A DNA stretch of 64,000 nucleotides from Polyodon spathula (Eukaryota; Chordata; Actinopteri; Acipenseriformes; Polyodontidae). Of this stretch, positions 24,664 to 37,300 are shown piece by piece. The DNA lies in assembly GCF_017654505.1 (NCBI RefSeq), contig NW_024472155.1, positions 18,501-82,500 on the forward strand, in the 5' to 3' direction. The translations under genes were made by a program, and so were the position numbers. Numbering within the stretch: the stretch's first letter is position 1; each line of letters starts with the position of its first letter. The notes below the pieces were generated by a model, which saw only the letters and a program-made list of their open reading frames with translations, ran no database searches and was not told the origin of the DNA.

Positions 24664-26548
24664 CAATTTCCATCCGAGATGTTTCTCTCCTCCTGACATC
24701 TGTATGCCTTGCAGCTGGATCTCCTATTCTAGGATCCCATACAGTAACAGCTGTTCTTCAGGGCTACTCTATCATATCAACTGTAAATAATTCATTATAA
24801 CACTGAATAATGCCGCTTCCCTGTCTTTTGATTTATTTTTGTTTGTTCATATTTCCCTTGTTTAAATCATTCCTCTGCTTGTTGTTCGTGGGCTCAGTTT
24901 TTTTATCTGAACGGTGCCTCAGGGACTGACTTCTAGAGTGTTTTGTTTCTGAATTCCCCACATTAGGTTTGCTGTACAGGTTTAAGATTTAACATTTGAA
25001 AACTGCCTTTGCATAATAGGATTGCAATGAGACAGGGCTGTGAAACGAATACTCGTTTGTGAATCTGGTATGTGATGGTATCAGCTTCAGTGCTGAAATG
25101 CACCAGGTATTATTTGACTCTTTCATGGTTAAGCTACTGCGACGGGCTGCTTACGACTGAAATAAACCCCTAATCCAGTTTGCCACTCCTGCCGTCTAAT
25201 GACAAGCGAGGCAGTTAGTTCAGTGTGCAAGTAATGAAGGCTGAACCTGGCATCCACAGGCAATGAGACGAACACACGACCTTGAATATGGTAATGACTT
25301 CATTAAAAACCTGACCTGCTAGAACAAAGCGAGTTCGAAAGCCTCCGTTTCTAAGCCACCTTATCTCTCCTTAGCAGGGGAGACGACGATAAGATCCTTG
25401 AATAAAATAAGAAGCTAACAAGACTGGGTCATAGCCTTGCTTTAGAATAGGGCAGCCCTGACCTGAAACCTTGCGGTGTTGCGCTTTGTAAAGATGAAAA
25501 GGAAGTTAATGATAAAACCGTTTTGTTAGTATTGAAATTCAGATGTGGGTGTCAGAACGGTTAGACGACTGACGCAGCGGACGCAGGCTGGCATAATTCA
25601 AGAGGTGCACAAACTAGGCTAGATTGGGTTCGTGGATTGTGGCTCCTGCTGAAATACTTCCCCAATACTGGGAGAGGCTGCAAAAACAGACGGGCATCTC
25701 TTTAAATTAAACCCGATCCCAGTGTAAAATTGACCCAGAAAGGTACCCGGGTGTTTTTCAGGACGAGTACATGATTATTTTTCTTTTTTTTTTGCCACAA
25801 GATGTTGAAAACCCACTGGGCTGGGAATATTAAATTCACTGGAATGCAGTACTGCCTGTCTGCAGTACAGGATTAGAATTGTGTGAATATATATGTCAAT
25901 CATCGTTGTGGTTTTTGGTACCCATTTCAATTCTCTGAGGATCTCCTCAGGAGTTCAGTATGTCGATTGCAATGCGGCTCAGGGCTATGTGATACACTCA
26001 TTTACGTACATTACTGTACAATTCACCTTTCATTTGAATACTTCTCTACTACATACTGCAGATATTCTATAACCTTGATAGGATTGTCCCACCATGATCA
26101 TCCACATTTCTCCCCCCACCAATTCCCACAGCAGGCTTTTTAATCACACGGCTGGCAGTTGCTGCAGCTTGTGCCATAAAAACCAAGCTGGTTCTTCACA
26201 TTAACATTTGAAAAAAAAAATCTGGGAATCGGCAATCTGTTTGGGGGGTCTTGTGCAACTGCAGAGAATATAAACAACAAGAGACAGAGGAGTTACGACC
26301 ATCCCTTAAGTCCACCGGACTGGTAATGATACCTCCTGTGACAGGGACAGGCATTCACAAACAAACAGCAAGTCTGTTTGCAGACAGCTGGAAGCTCCCA
26401 CTTACTCAGCTTCAAAGGGATTGAGAAGACCAGCTGCAAATGCATGGAACTACAAAGAAATAGTCTTTGATTTTGAGCAATAACTGTCTAGTTATTAAAC
26501 CACTTGCAGGAGATGTATGTGTAAACAAAGCACCCTGTAGTAATGTTC

Positions 26549-26590
26549 AGAGAGAGAGAGAGAGAGATAGACAGAAAGAGGGAGAGAGAT
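26549..26590. repeat. (GA)-rich microsatellite
   Basis: Nine AG units, then an imperfect GA/ATAGACA stretch. Confidence 0.85.
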
Positions 26591-29500
26591 TGTTTTAATA
26601 ACTTTCAGGTTAAGAATTAACAGATACAGGTTGAAGTGGTATGTGAATATGTGGACCTATTGAAAACAGATGAAAGCACCAACTGTAATTAAATACAGCT
26701 GAGCTAGGCAAGTCTTGAACATGAGGCGTGAGAGAGCGAGACAACAGTGGATGCTCTTGGAAATGGAGCACCAGACAGCATGCATGCCGAGGCTCAAAGC
26801 CTATGCGCATGTATTTACTTTCATAGCTGTGCCAAGGCAGAGGAAGGGTTTGCATTTTAGCTGTTCTTATCACCATGCCTAAATATAAACGGGGATAACT
26901 GGAGACACGCGTCTCCATTACACTTTGTTGCTGCTGCTTAGGTTATGACGACACGTGTGCTTGAGCAAAACTGCAGAAATAACCAGTCAAAACGAGCCAC
27001 ATGGGTAAACACTACCCCTGGTTTATTTGTTTGCCAGAAGACACAATAAAAATAAATCTCTCTCTCTATACATATCTACATAGAAATATATATAAGCATG
27101 TAGAGAAATAGGTCTACCAGGTCAAGCACCCACAGCTCAATACATCTCATGTAAGATGCATTTGATAGCTTGGGCTGGGCCAGGCTGAAGCACTGGACTC
27201 CAGGTAACATCCCCTCAACAGGAAATTGATTGGTACGAGAATTCAACTGCTACCCTACAAATCACTCACAAAACAGATTCCACGTCATATAGAGAAATCA
27301 ACTGGAAGAATGTAGGGATTCAAGAAGCCAACATGCTTATTGGTTACCTGTCATAAGGTTGTTTAAAGACTGGTGAGGATCTGTGTGTACGTGCTTGGAT
27401 AACAGAAGGGAGTAATGCACTTCATTGAATAAGAGCCTGCAAGGATGACTTGCACATTATTTGTTACTACTGATTCCAATTGTCATTGATTTTGTTTTGA
27501 TAAACTAGCTTCATTTTATATTGCTTCGCTAGATATGGGCACAGGGGAGTTCACTGAATCATCAGGAAAAATACAGAAATTCTTCAGTACTGTAGTGACA
27601 TTGTAGAGACATGTTGAAATGTTGCAGCCTAGTAGAGTACAATGTTATCTCAAAGGAAAGGGGTACAGTGCACCAGTGAGGGTCACTGGTGTTGACTGGG
27701 CTAATTTACCATTCCAAGTAATTCAAACTGAACAAACAGCTGTTTGGATATGTCTCCAAAAAGCAGCAATCACTCAAATTCAAGCAGCAGTTTCATCAGT
27801 TTGCTTCACTTGGAAAGGCACATTAGCCCAATCAACAGCAATGACCCCCACTCGATTTCCACGGCGAGCTCAATCTGAATAATCTGTTTGTGCTGCACTA
27901 GCAATGAGTCACTCCCACGCATTCCAAACCCTTCGCTATCAGACTGCATTTCAGGTCACAGTATTAGCACACTTCGCTATGTGTGTTGCTAAAGCACTAG
28001 CTTGCCAGCGAGTGTATTGCAATCTTATGCATTTAACACCATGCCAATGCACAAAAATATATCATCCCTATTCTTAATGGGAGCAGGGATCTCTAAGGGA
28101 AGCTGTTAATAAGACTAGTCTAACGTTGACAACAGAAACCTGAACTGTCAATTCTCATAAGAATTTGTGAGAAAAAATATACAGCTATACACACACACCA
28201 ATTTAAACTAGTGGCTGTAGGCATCACACTGGTATTGATTGTCTGGCACTGTACAAGAAATGTGAGAACGCACAAAATATAAATTTCAAATTTCTCAATA
28301 AAATGAGATGGCTACTGTTTCCACCTAGATGGGATCGTTCCAGAAAATTCTTACATACTGAAAAGGGTCCTTAAGTACTGGGGTGTGGTCGCTAGTTTGT
28401 TTAAATCACAAGACCCATCTCGCCACTGACACCAGCAGTCTAAGAATGGGAGTTCATATTGTCACTGTGATGCACACCTCTCTGCAGTCACTACTACAGA
28501 AGCCCCTTTTAAAAACTAAAACAAAAACCCACTCAGTGATTCTGCAGATACAATCCTTCCTCGTTTTCAATGAAGCACGAGGCAGGTGCCAGACTGCAGC
28601 CAACGCTTAGGAAATTAAAAAAATAAAAAAATAATGCCTAGCACATTACATCTAAAATACAGAAGATACCACGTGAAGGCTTAAAACACTTCAAGGTCTG
28701 TATTAATTGTTTAGAAGCATCTTGCTTGATGCAGTGAAGGATTCTGCAATGCATTTAGGCACATGTGCAGGTCTAGATGCAATGGCAGACTGTGGCCCAT
28801 GAGGGTTGCAGTTTAACATTTGGTTCTGAAGGAACAGATTGCAGAATGTGAGGATGGCATTGTAAACTGGGCAGGTAGTAACAGAGAACTGCTATATATT
28901 ATTGGATACCAAGATAATTTATCACATTGTCTGCACCCCCTCAGGGACGTGACACTCAGTTTGAAAACCCATGATTATCTTAAGACCTCAAATTTCTAAA
29001 ACAGCCATTTATTTCAGGTCTGGCTGAACACAATTAACACAGAGACAGTAGATTTTAAATGCCCAGGAGTTTGCAAGCAAATAATCTCCAACAATGAAGA
29101 CAACAGCTGGTGAAATCCCATTTCAGCAGCCGGATTTATATTTTGTTCCACCCAATAAAATTGAAAACCATGTGGATTTGAAACAGAATTTATTTAGAAT
29201 AAAAATACAAAGTTATCATATTACAGTACATAAGTGAATCAGCACACCCCCATATATCACACACAATGATTTTAAAACATTTACTGTTGCAGACTGAATC
29301 TGTTGTAAAAAGCTAAAAGGTCAATGAAAAGCATTACATTATTGCATTTAGGGCAGTTCAGCAGCCACACGCACCATGACAAGTGCTTTTGGTTTCAGAT
29401 TTATCAAAATTTGCATTGCACAACAGCAAGGTTTACTGCAGTCTGCCTTTAATACATTTCAGCATATTCCCTCATGCGGTGAAGTTCGTATTACATTTGC

Positions 29501-32500
29501 ATTAACTGAGATGAAGAAAACTTGTTCTAGACGTTAATGGAATTCTGTTTACTGCTTTTGGGATTTATCAAAGGTTTCATTACATCTGCACTTATTACCG
29601 TTCGAACCAACCTTCCAAATGTTTAAATGTAGCTTCAGCAGCAGCTGATGCTCATTAAATCTGTAGCAATGAGCAGCTCTTGTTTATTATGGCATGTTAA
29701 GATTTAAAAGATCAGCACATCAATGATTGATACGTGCAGATGCCAGTCAGAAGACACGACATGTTCTCCAAAAACAATTAGTTTAGAGAAAAGTATTCAC
29801 AGCCCAAACAATGAAACAATGGATTATGCATTGCTTACCGCTGTGGCGGTTCAGTGCTGACACAGCACAACACCACCCAAGCACAGATACTGTGCAAAAA
29901 AAAAAAAAAAAAAACCCTTTGTGAAAATGCAGATCATTCCTGCTTCACAACAGTAACCGCAAGCAGACTGTAAATCATTCAGTGGTCATGAAAACATTAA
30001 CCCACTAAGGACTCACTACAGCTGTCACTAATAGGCTAGTTTAAGGCTCAGCCCTTGAAATTATTTAGAATGCATTGCTTGGGCTGCCAAATACAGAACG
30101 CTTGATTAATTATTTCTGAGCAGACGCATTTTTATTTATTTTTTTTTTAAATTAGACAAGCATTGATGGGAAAAAATATTGTAGATTCAGCTGGAACGAG
30201 TTATTTCATGGGTTTGCTTTTTTGTTTTTAATCAGTATTTTGCAGAACACTAGAAAAAACCTGAATTCAACTAAGGTCTTGTGATATTGCTGCAAAAATA
30301 TATATTTAAAACCCACAGAGTCTATAAATGTAAAACCTGCAGAAAATGACACAGGGCTGTACCATGGGTAAACCTACAATAAAAGCAGAGATGTGGTTTA
30401 ATAACCCAGCCATCCTAATCTATCCAGACAGCTTTAGTCTGCCCAACCTTGTAATAAGCAGCTTTCATACCTTCAAAAAACAATTATAAATTCTCTAAAT
30501 GTAATATCTGGCATTTCCACGGTAATTATATTTTAAATAATAAAATAAAATCTGTGCTTCACTCCTGGCATGTGCATATCCTTGATTTTCACAACCAGGA
30601 CAGTCTAGTATCCAAGATCTGTTTTCAGGTTCAAGCCACCTTTCTTCCTTGGCTGGGATTTCACAGGACATCTTTTTTTAGGCTCAGAAATCCTAGAGGA
30701 ATAGTTACAGGGTGAAACTTACATTATTTTAAACAGTTTGCCATTGCGTGTAATTAAAGTCTGCATCGCAATGTAGTCTGCATGGCAGAATTGCAAGCAT
30801 ATTATATTTGTCAAACTTCATGCCTCCTTGAAAGTAAAGACATCCAGTGCTGCCCCCTCCCCCCAAAAGCCGAATACTGTAAACGTTTACATGCTTCAGT
30901 CGGTCTATCACTACCCCAAATTTGTATTAGCATTTTCAGGGCAATCAAGCTGCGCTGTGAAGTGGTCTATTTTAAAGCATCTGTGTGCAACTAAACAATG
31001 CAAGCTTTAAGTTTGGTATGGATTTCACATGTAATGATGCCTTTTTTCAATACCATACTACAATTGAGGACTCAGTTTTAAAAAAAACTGTAAAAAGACT
31101 ACCAAAGCATGAAGAGCCAATTAAACTATTGGTAACTGGCTAACGTTTTCTATTTTTGGATCTTGCTAGCTGTGATCTAAATCTGAACCCATTTTAAAAT
31201 CAAGCAGCTGGACACCAATCCTATGCAAAATGTCATCCTCCCCACCGCCCTATTCATTCTGTATTAAACTTTCAGAAAGCCAACAACTCAGCAGGTTTAA
31301 ATGTTTTGGCACTGCAATGCTGCCGGACCACAGCTGCAATCAATCAGTTATTGCAAGATAACTTCACGGGAGACTAGCATGACATTTCCATCGACATTAC
31401 AGGCTGTAAAACGTACAGCTTGTCTAGTGTCGATACCCAATTGGAGTTGCTGCTGGATCAACTTCCAGTCTACAATCAAACAGCAGTTAAGGTGTGCTGC
31501 ATGTCTTTGCTGATCGTTTGAGGACTTTGGTGGGTCAATTAGAATAAAAAAGGTCTATCCTCCACTGCCAATGGCATCAAACTGAATGCATTTCATGTCA
31601 CTCCAGATAGAACGCAGCCAAAGAGAAACTGAGGCAAGAGCAAATACCATGCAGATTGTGCAGAAAGCATATCCTGTGTAGTGGAAGATTAAGCCACAGA
31701 CATTTCTTATGCCGTTGCCACTACTGAGCAAAACAGGTGACAGCAACCAGCCCAAAATCCATTTACAGACTAAAGGGCATACAGAAAGGAAAGAACCAGC
31801 TATACAGCACCAGTATCCAAAAGACATCCCCTACATTAAAAGGCAGCTAGTCTTAGGTGGCAAAAAGCACAACATCCAAGCTTGTGAGAAACAGTGGATC
31901 ATATCCTTACAGGTTATTGGAATTTGTTACCTACCTGTCTGAGGAAGGAATCCCAGCTTTCAGATTAGTTCTGTACAGTTATTTTACTTCCTGCAAAAAG
32001 TAAAAATATGTACTTTACAACCTTCCAACTGAAATGCCCAGAAAAAACAAATCAAAAAAAGTACATCACACATAATTTGCATGCAATGCTTAATTACAAA
32101 GCAAAAAGGTCATGCAACTCAAGCTTGTAAAGATTAAACTGTATGGTTAAATTTGAAGACTAATTAAAATTACTTAAAGCACTAATAATCTCAAGGCTAC
32201 ATATGCAAAAAATTGGAATTAAATAGCAGCAGCTCAAGTGGTGTACACACATCTAATTGTTTTTGGTTTTATATATATACACACATTTAACAGCTACTTT
32301 TTTTTTTTTTTTTAGCAAGAGTTGCATTACAATCATTATACAGGGCCATATTACATAAAAGATGACTAGTTTATTTTGAAACAACTTTTACGGCTACATA
32401 TTTTTATTCTGCGTTGTTTTTTTTTTGTTTTAACTTTTATATTGAACAGATTTTAAGCTTATACGCAGTCTACTATCACAGTTTATATAAAAATATATTA

Positions 32501-33099
32501 AATTAGGAGATTTAGGGTTAGTGTTACCTTTTTTTGTGATGTGCTTTAGGTTTACTCATCCTTTCTCTCCCGCGATAATTCTTTATTAAAACCAGCCACG
32601 TTTCTTTGCATCAAGAATAAGTGCCCTGCAAGCTGACTTGAATGGTTGTTGAAGTCAATATTTCAGGAGACTACAAATACATATATTTCTCATTTGGTAG
32701 GAGACAATCAAGTTTATTTTCAGTTAAGGTTGGCTTTTGTTTTAAATACAAACCCAGGCATTGCTGCATTTGAAGCCTTGTTTTGGCCACAACCTTTGTT
32801 AAAGCAACTAGGAGAGTTTATTTTATAGGGAGGACATAGAAGCTCTTACCTCTAGATCCTTTTTTTGTTTTTGTTTTTTTGTTTTAAACAAAAAAGGAGA
32901 AAAATAGTGTCCTTTACTGTTACTCATAAGCTGACACTTTTTAAATGAAAGATTTCAAAATTACATGCAAAGCATTTAGATTTAAAACAAAACAAACAAA
33001 TAACTCAAATTTGATGAACCATTAACTTTGATTGTTATTTAAGTTATTTAAAAACAACATTATTTTACGATAAAAACAGAAAGTAACAAGTTTATAGTT

Positions 33100-34214
33100 T
33101 GATAAAAAAAAGACTAAACTTTATTGACAAACTGCTGCAAAAACATTTTTGGACAGATTTAGTTACCTATTTAGCCAAGCTTACACAAGGAGCATTATGC
33201 ATTTTATGGAGAAGGTACAACTTTAAATGGCAAAATACAGTTCTTATTTGAAGTTTAAAGTATATACAGTTTCGGGGTTTAGCTGCAGTGTCCCTTCTTT
33301 GTAAGCATCTGTAGACCCTGTGGGGATGTGTCAATCCTTCAGACTAATGCAAATTCAGGTATTTCACGTGTGTGCTTTTTAATCCACCTCTCGCCAAAAC
33401 CAGTACTTTACATCTGCATAGCCGCGTGAAGATTTACCATTAGCAGTGAACTGTTACTTTAACTTGTTCAAGTATCGAGGGAACAATTTCTCAGCAGTCA
33501 GGACATCGCAACAGGGTCTACTGGGACTATATTTCAAAACTCTTAATCCAAAAAGATAGGATTCCTAAACTTTAAATGAACACCTTTTAAGAAACTATTT
33601 AAAATGAAGTTCTTTAGGACAGCACTGGCTGGAAAATTAAAGATTTTGCCTGTATTATATACTTCACTTAAAGTAGAAAAGGATTAGTTTGAGGGTTATG
33701 TTTTTGTACATATATTTCACTTTTTTTTTTTTTAATTAGAGAATTTTGAAATGTAGCCTAAATGGGAATCTGCAACTGCAATTTTAAAGCACGGATTCAT
33801 TTAAAAAGCAAAACAAAATAAAATAATCTAGAAAAAAAAACCTTCAAACTTCCAGGATGTTAAACTACACAGTCTTAAGCAAATAATTCATTTTATCAAT
33901 CTAGATTTCTTCATTCAAGCATTTTATTTTATTTTTTTTAAAAAGGGTACTTAAACAAAACTGTCAAGGTGTTTAAATGAAAAAAAAAAAAACTTGAACA
34001 AAAGTTTAGCCGTGTGTTGCTTAACTGCTAAGATTGTTTGAATACGTTCCAATGCGTACATAAGCAGTTTCTTTCTCTTATGTTTAAAGTCCAGAGTAGA
34101 AAACAAATGGACAATTACTTTTGTCTGTAGGTAAAGCGACAGTGGCCACGGGAGACAGAAGAAATCAGTGAGCAATGTGCTTATTCAAATTGCTGGTCTT
34201 TTTCATTTCCCCTT
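33100..34214 (-). other. khdrbs1: khdrbs1 3' UTR (extent inferred)
   Basis: AT-rich sequence directly after the stop codon. Read on the minus strand it has overlapping AATAAA hexamers at 33923-33928 and 33928-33933 (about 290 nt after the stop) and another at 33120-33125 (about 1.1 kb after it). Either could be used, giving short and long forms. TTTAA/TTAAA words, resembling Sam68's own preferred RNA sites, are frequent. The end was not observed directly, and further AATAAA hexamers at lower coordinates cannot be excluded. Confidence 0.5.
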
Positions 34215-34312
34215 TCAGTATCGACCATAGGGATGCTCTCTGTAAGCACCCTTCACTGGCCTGGTTGGGGGTGCCTTCATGGATGCTCTTGTTCCATTCC
34301 AGTCATCCTGAC
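34215..34312 (-). CDS. khdrbs1: khdrbs1 terminal coding exon 9 (nuclear-localisation tail, stop TGA)
   Basis: Residues 320-351, from GQDDWNGTR through [12 protein letters not shown] to REHPYGRY, then TGA at 34215-34217. The basic, proline- and tyrosine-containing end is the known nuclear-localisation sequence of Sam68. The acceptor is gttttag after a T-rich tract. Confidence 0.95.
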
Positions 34313-37300
34313 CTAAAACACAAAAACAGGGATCGTTAACAGCTCAGCTCAATCTACTACAGCAAGCAGGCAACTGTGTAACATTAAGTGTGCTACTCAG
34401 AAGGTGCACTTACAGTTCTCAATGTTTACAATAGCTTTTTACAGCCACAAAAAACACAACATTGTCTCACTAAGCCATCCCTACTCGAGTGTAAAACCAC
34501 ACCAAAGTGAACTAATCAGCGCGGGTTTTCAGCCATGCAACTGCTTCTAAACAGTGCCTTTGTTTTTAGGGGGGGGGGGGGGGGTGAATTACCACATGCT
34601 CGGGATCTTGAACCCCCAGAGATGTAAACTGGACCCCCTTAATGCAGTCTCAATTTACTTCTGGTCCTTTAAGGCAAGTTAAAGCAAAGCAGAAAAAAGG
34701 GGTTCAACTTAAGACAGCCACCTTACCATATGGTTCATAAGCATCCTGGGCCTCTCCGTGCCCGTAGTCATAATACTCTGTATCCCTGAAACAACAATTA
34801 TTCAATGATTACTCCAAAACGAACATTAAATTCTGGATATGCAATTATTAAAAAAAAAAGCTCGCCCATCCAAAACAGTGACACTACAAGCTACATTGAT
34901 AAAGTCATCTGCCATCAGAGCAACAAAAGTACTCAGGTATTTGGAGAACCCAATAGGAGCATTTCAAAGTTATCAAATAAAAGCACTTGCATCTCAGAAA
35001 AAGCTTGTTACAGTATAAACTACTACTTAAAGTGCTGTATTACAATGGACATTTTACACTGTGCTTTTGCCACACTTTGGACAATCTCATTCATACTGCA
35101 AGTAAATTACTCCAAAAATGGAATGCAAAAACTGGCATTAGCCTTTACTTACGCCTGGGGTTGGGTGTAATAATTCTCATAGGTTTCATAACTTGGTTCT
35201 GCATAGCTATCTTCATATGCCTACAATGGGAGGGAGGAGGGAAGAGACTAGTACAAATTACTTTACCTCAAATAAATAGTTGGCATTTCACTCAGTTTTG
35301 AGACCAACAGAAAATCTCTCCACTTCTTAAAGAAGTTGCATGTAATAGCTTTCCACTTAAATGTATAAAATGTATTAAATATATAAAAAGTCCCTTGTGT
35401 CAAGGCAACACTTGTACCAGTTTAGAATGACTGACAGAATATATAAAATAGGTTATAATAAATCTTACGTATTCTTCGTAGGGCTCTGGAGCAGGTGGGT
35501 GAGGAGCAGACATTCTCTGCACACCAGGGGCAGGAGGCCTAGCTCGGGATGCTGGGGCCCCTCCTCTGGCAGATTGGGCTGGGGGTCCCCCACGACCAGA
35601 GGGCCCTCCTCTAACAGAGCCGCCCCTGGGCGGACCACCTCGCGGGGCACCTCCACGTGGTGGCATGCCACGCCCCCTGGAAAAAAAGAGATACTGGTAA
35701 ATAAAACCAAAACAGCAAGGACAGACTTCAAGACAAACAAAATCCTTAGCAGTCACTGAGTGTGTTCGGAACCACCTACAACTTATTATTCAGAGTTCAA
35801 GCAACAAAGCAGGCGTACAACTAGGTGAAGAGCAACTCTGATTGCAACACACATTAGGGAGCAAAGAATTCAATTAGATACAAGGGTGAAGAGACATTTA
35901 AAAAGTATGCCATGTTGTCATGCTTCATGCAGTTACATGATGCTAATGGCTTAAGGGAACAGTAAATCCCAACATTACCTGCCACCAGCTGCTTGTAGGG
36001 GTGGAGCTCCGCGACCTCTCCCAGGGGGCCCTCCTCTCCCTCGAGAGCCAGGCTCCTGCCCTCCATTCAGGTAGCCCATCTCCATGAACTGCTCCTGGCA
36101 GATATCGTCCATCATTTCCTGCTTCATATCAGAAAGAAACAGCAGCGCCTTCATTATGGACTTATTTAGAACTATCTAAAAAGAGCCTTTACGATACAAT
36201 CTGCCCATGTGTTTTTGGACCACAAAGAAAATGTTTATCCCCTCGGTGATCAGAAGTAATGGTTTGTAGTCCAACAGTTAAAATTAGGGAACGGTCTACA
36301 CCCCAGCCTCCCTCCCCTAGACCGCTACAGTATGTTTCAATATTGAAAGAAACTTGCACATCCTTTATCTACCAGTGCAAAATCCATTTAATGCACAGCA
36401 TTAAACATTTCATTCAATTAGTCATGCTGCAAATATCCCCATTTGTTTCAAGGTTAACTGGAAGGTAGTAGAGATTTCATCAGCGTACATATTGCTGTTT
36501 GCAAGCATAAATTCAGCAGTGTTTCATACACATCCCCTCTTGCAGGAGACAGTCCCATCTGGTATTGCAAAATAATCCCTTAATGCTTTGAGATTAAAAT
36601 GAAAGCATGCAGCCAGACGTAGACACTGAAAGACTGGCAGGAAATTGTGTCAGGGCATTTATATTTTGATTGGGTAGCATGCTAGAGGAGCCCTTTGACA
36701 AGCTTAAGGGTAATATACTACACAAAAAAAGCCATATACAGATTTCAATACTTACAGGAATCAAGAACTTCTTCACCTCCTCCATCGCATGAGCCATGCG
36801 TGAATAGGCTTCAGGTGCTGGAGCAAAAACTTCCAGAAATACGTGCAGCTCCATGCTCAGATGGGCGTACTTTGGTTCGCCACCTTTTCGTAGACCTTCC
36901 TCCTGCAAGACAACAGAATCAGGGTGATTAGTTTTGTACCCAATACTTAGATACCTGAAATATTACAGTTTGTGGGATAAATGAGAACTGTAAGCATTCA
37001 CACATCAAATTGCATTTACTTTGTTTTGCTGTGGACGTGGGTTGCAGTATTTTAGGCTGAGCTACAGTTCATTGAATACTTTGAATTACCAAGAGATTAG
37101 GTCAATTTCAGCAGCAAATTCAATCAATTTGCTCATTAAGTGTTAAAGAGGTTATTGGTGAAGCACTATTCAAAGCAGTGGTTACAGGTTATTTATGAAT
37201 ATTTTGGGCCTCATACCAATTGGATTAGTATTAGTATTCTGTTCATTGAAAGCACTTTTAAATAAGCCACTGGACAGCCATACCTTTGCTTTGTCCCTCA

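Larger units (their letters stand above)
18304..33099. other. Left flank, segment 3: non-coding, downstream of khdrbs1
   Basis: Holds one foldback half copy, a LINE remnant and the GT/AT arrays. From about 28 to 33 kb the sequence is strikingly AT-rich and nearly repeat-free, and could include long 3' UTR or downstream transcripts of khdrbs1. No neighbouring gene is recognised. Confidence 0.6.
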
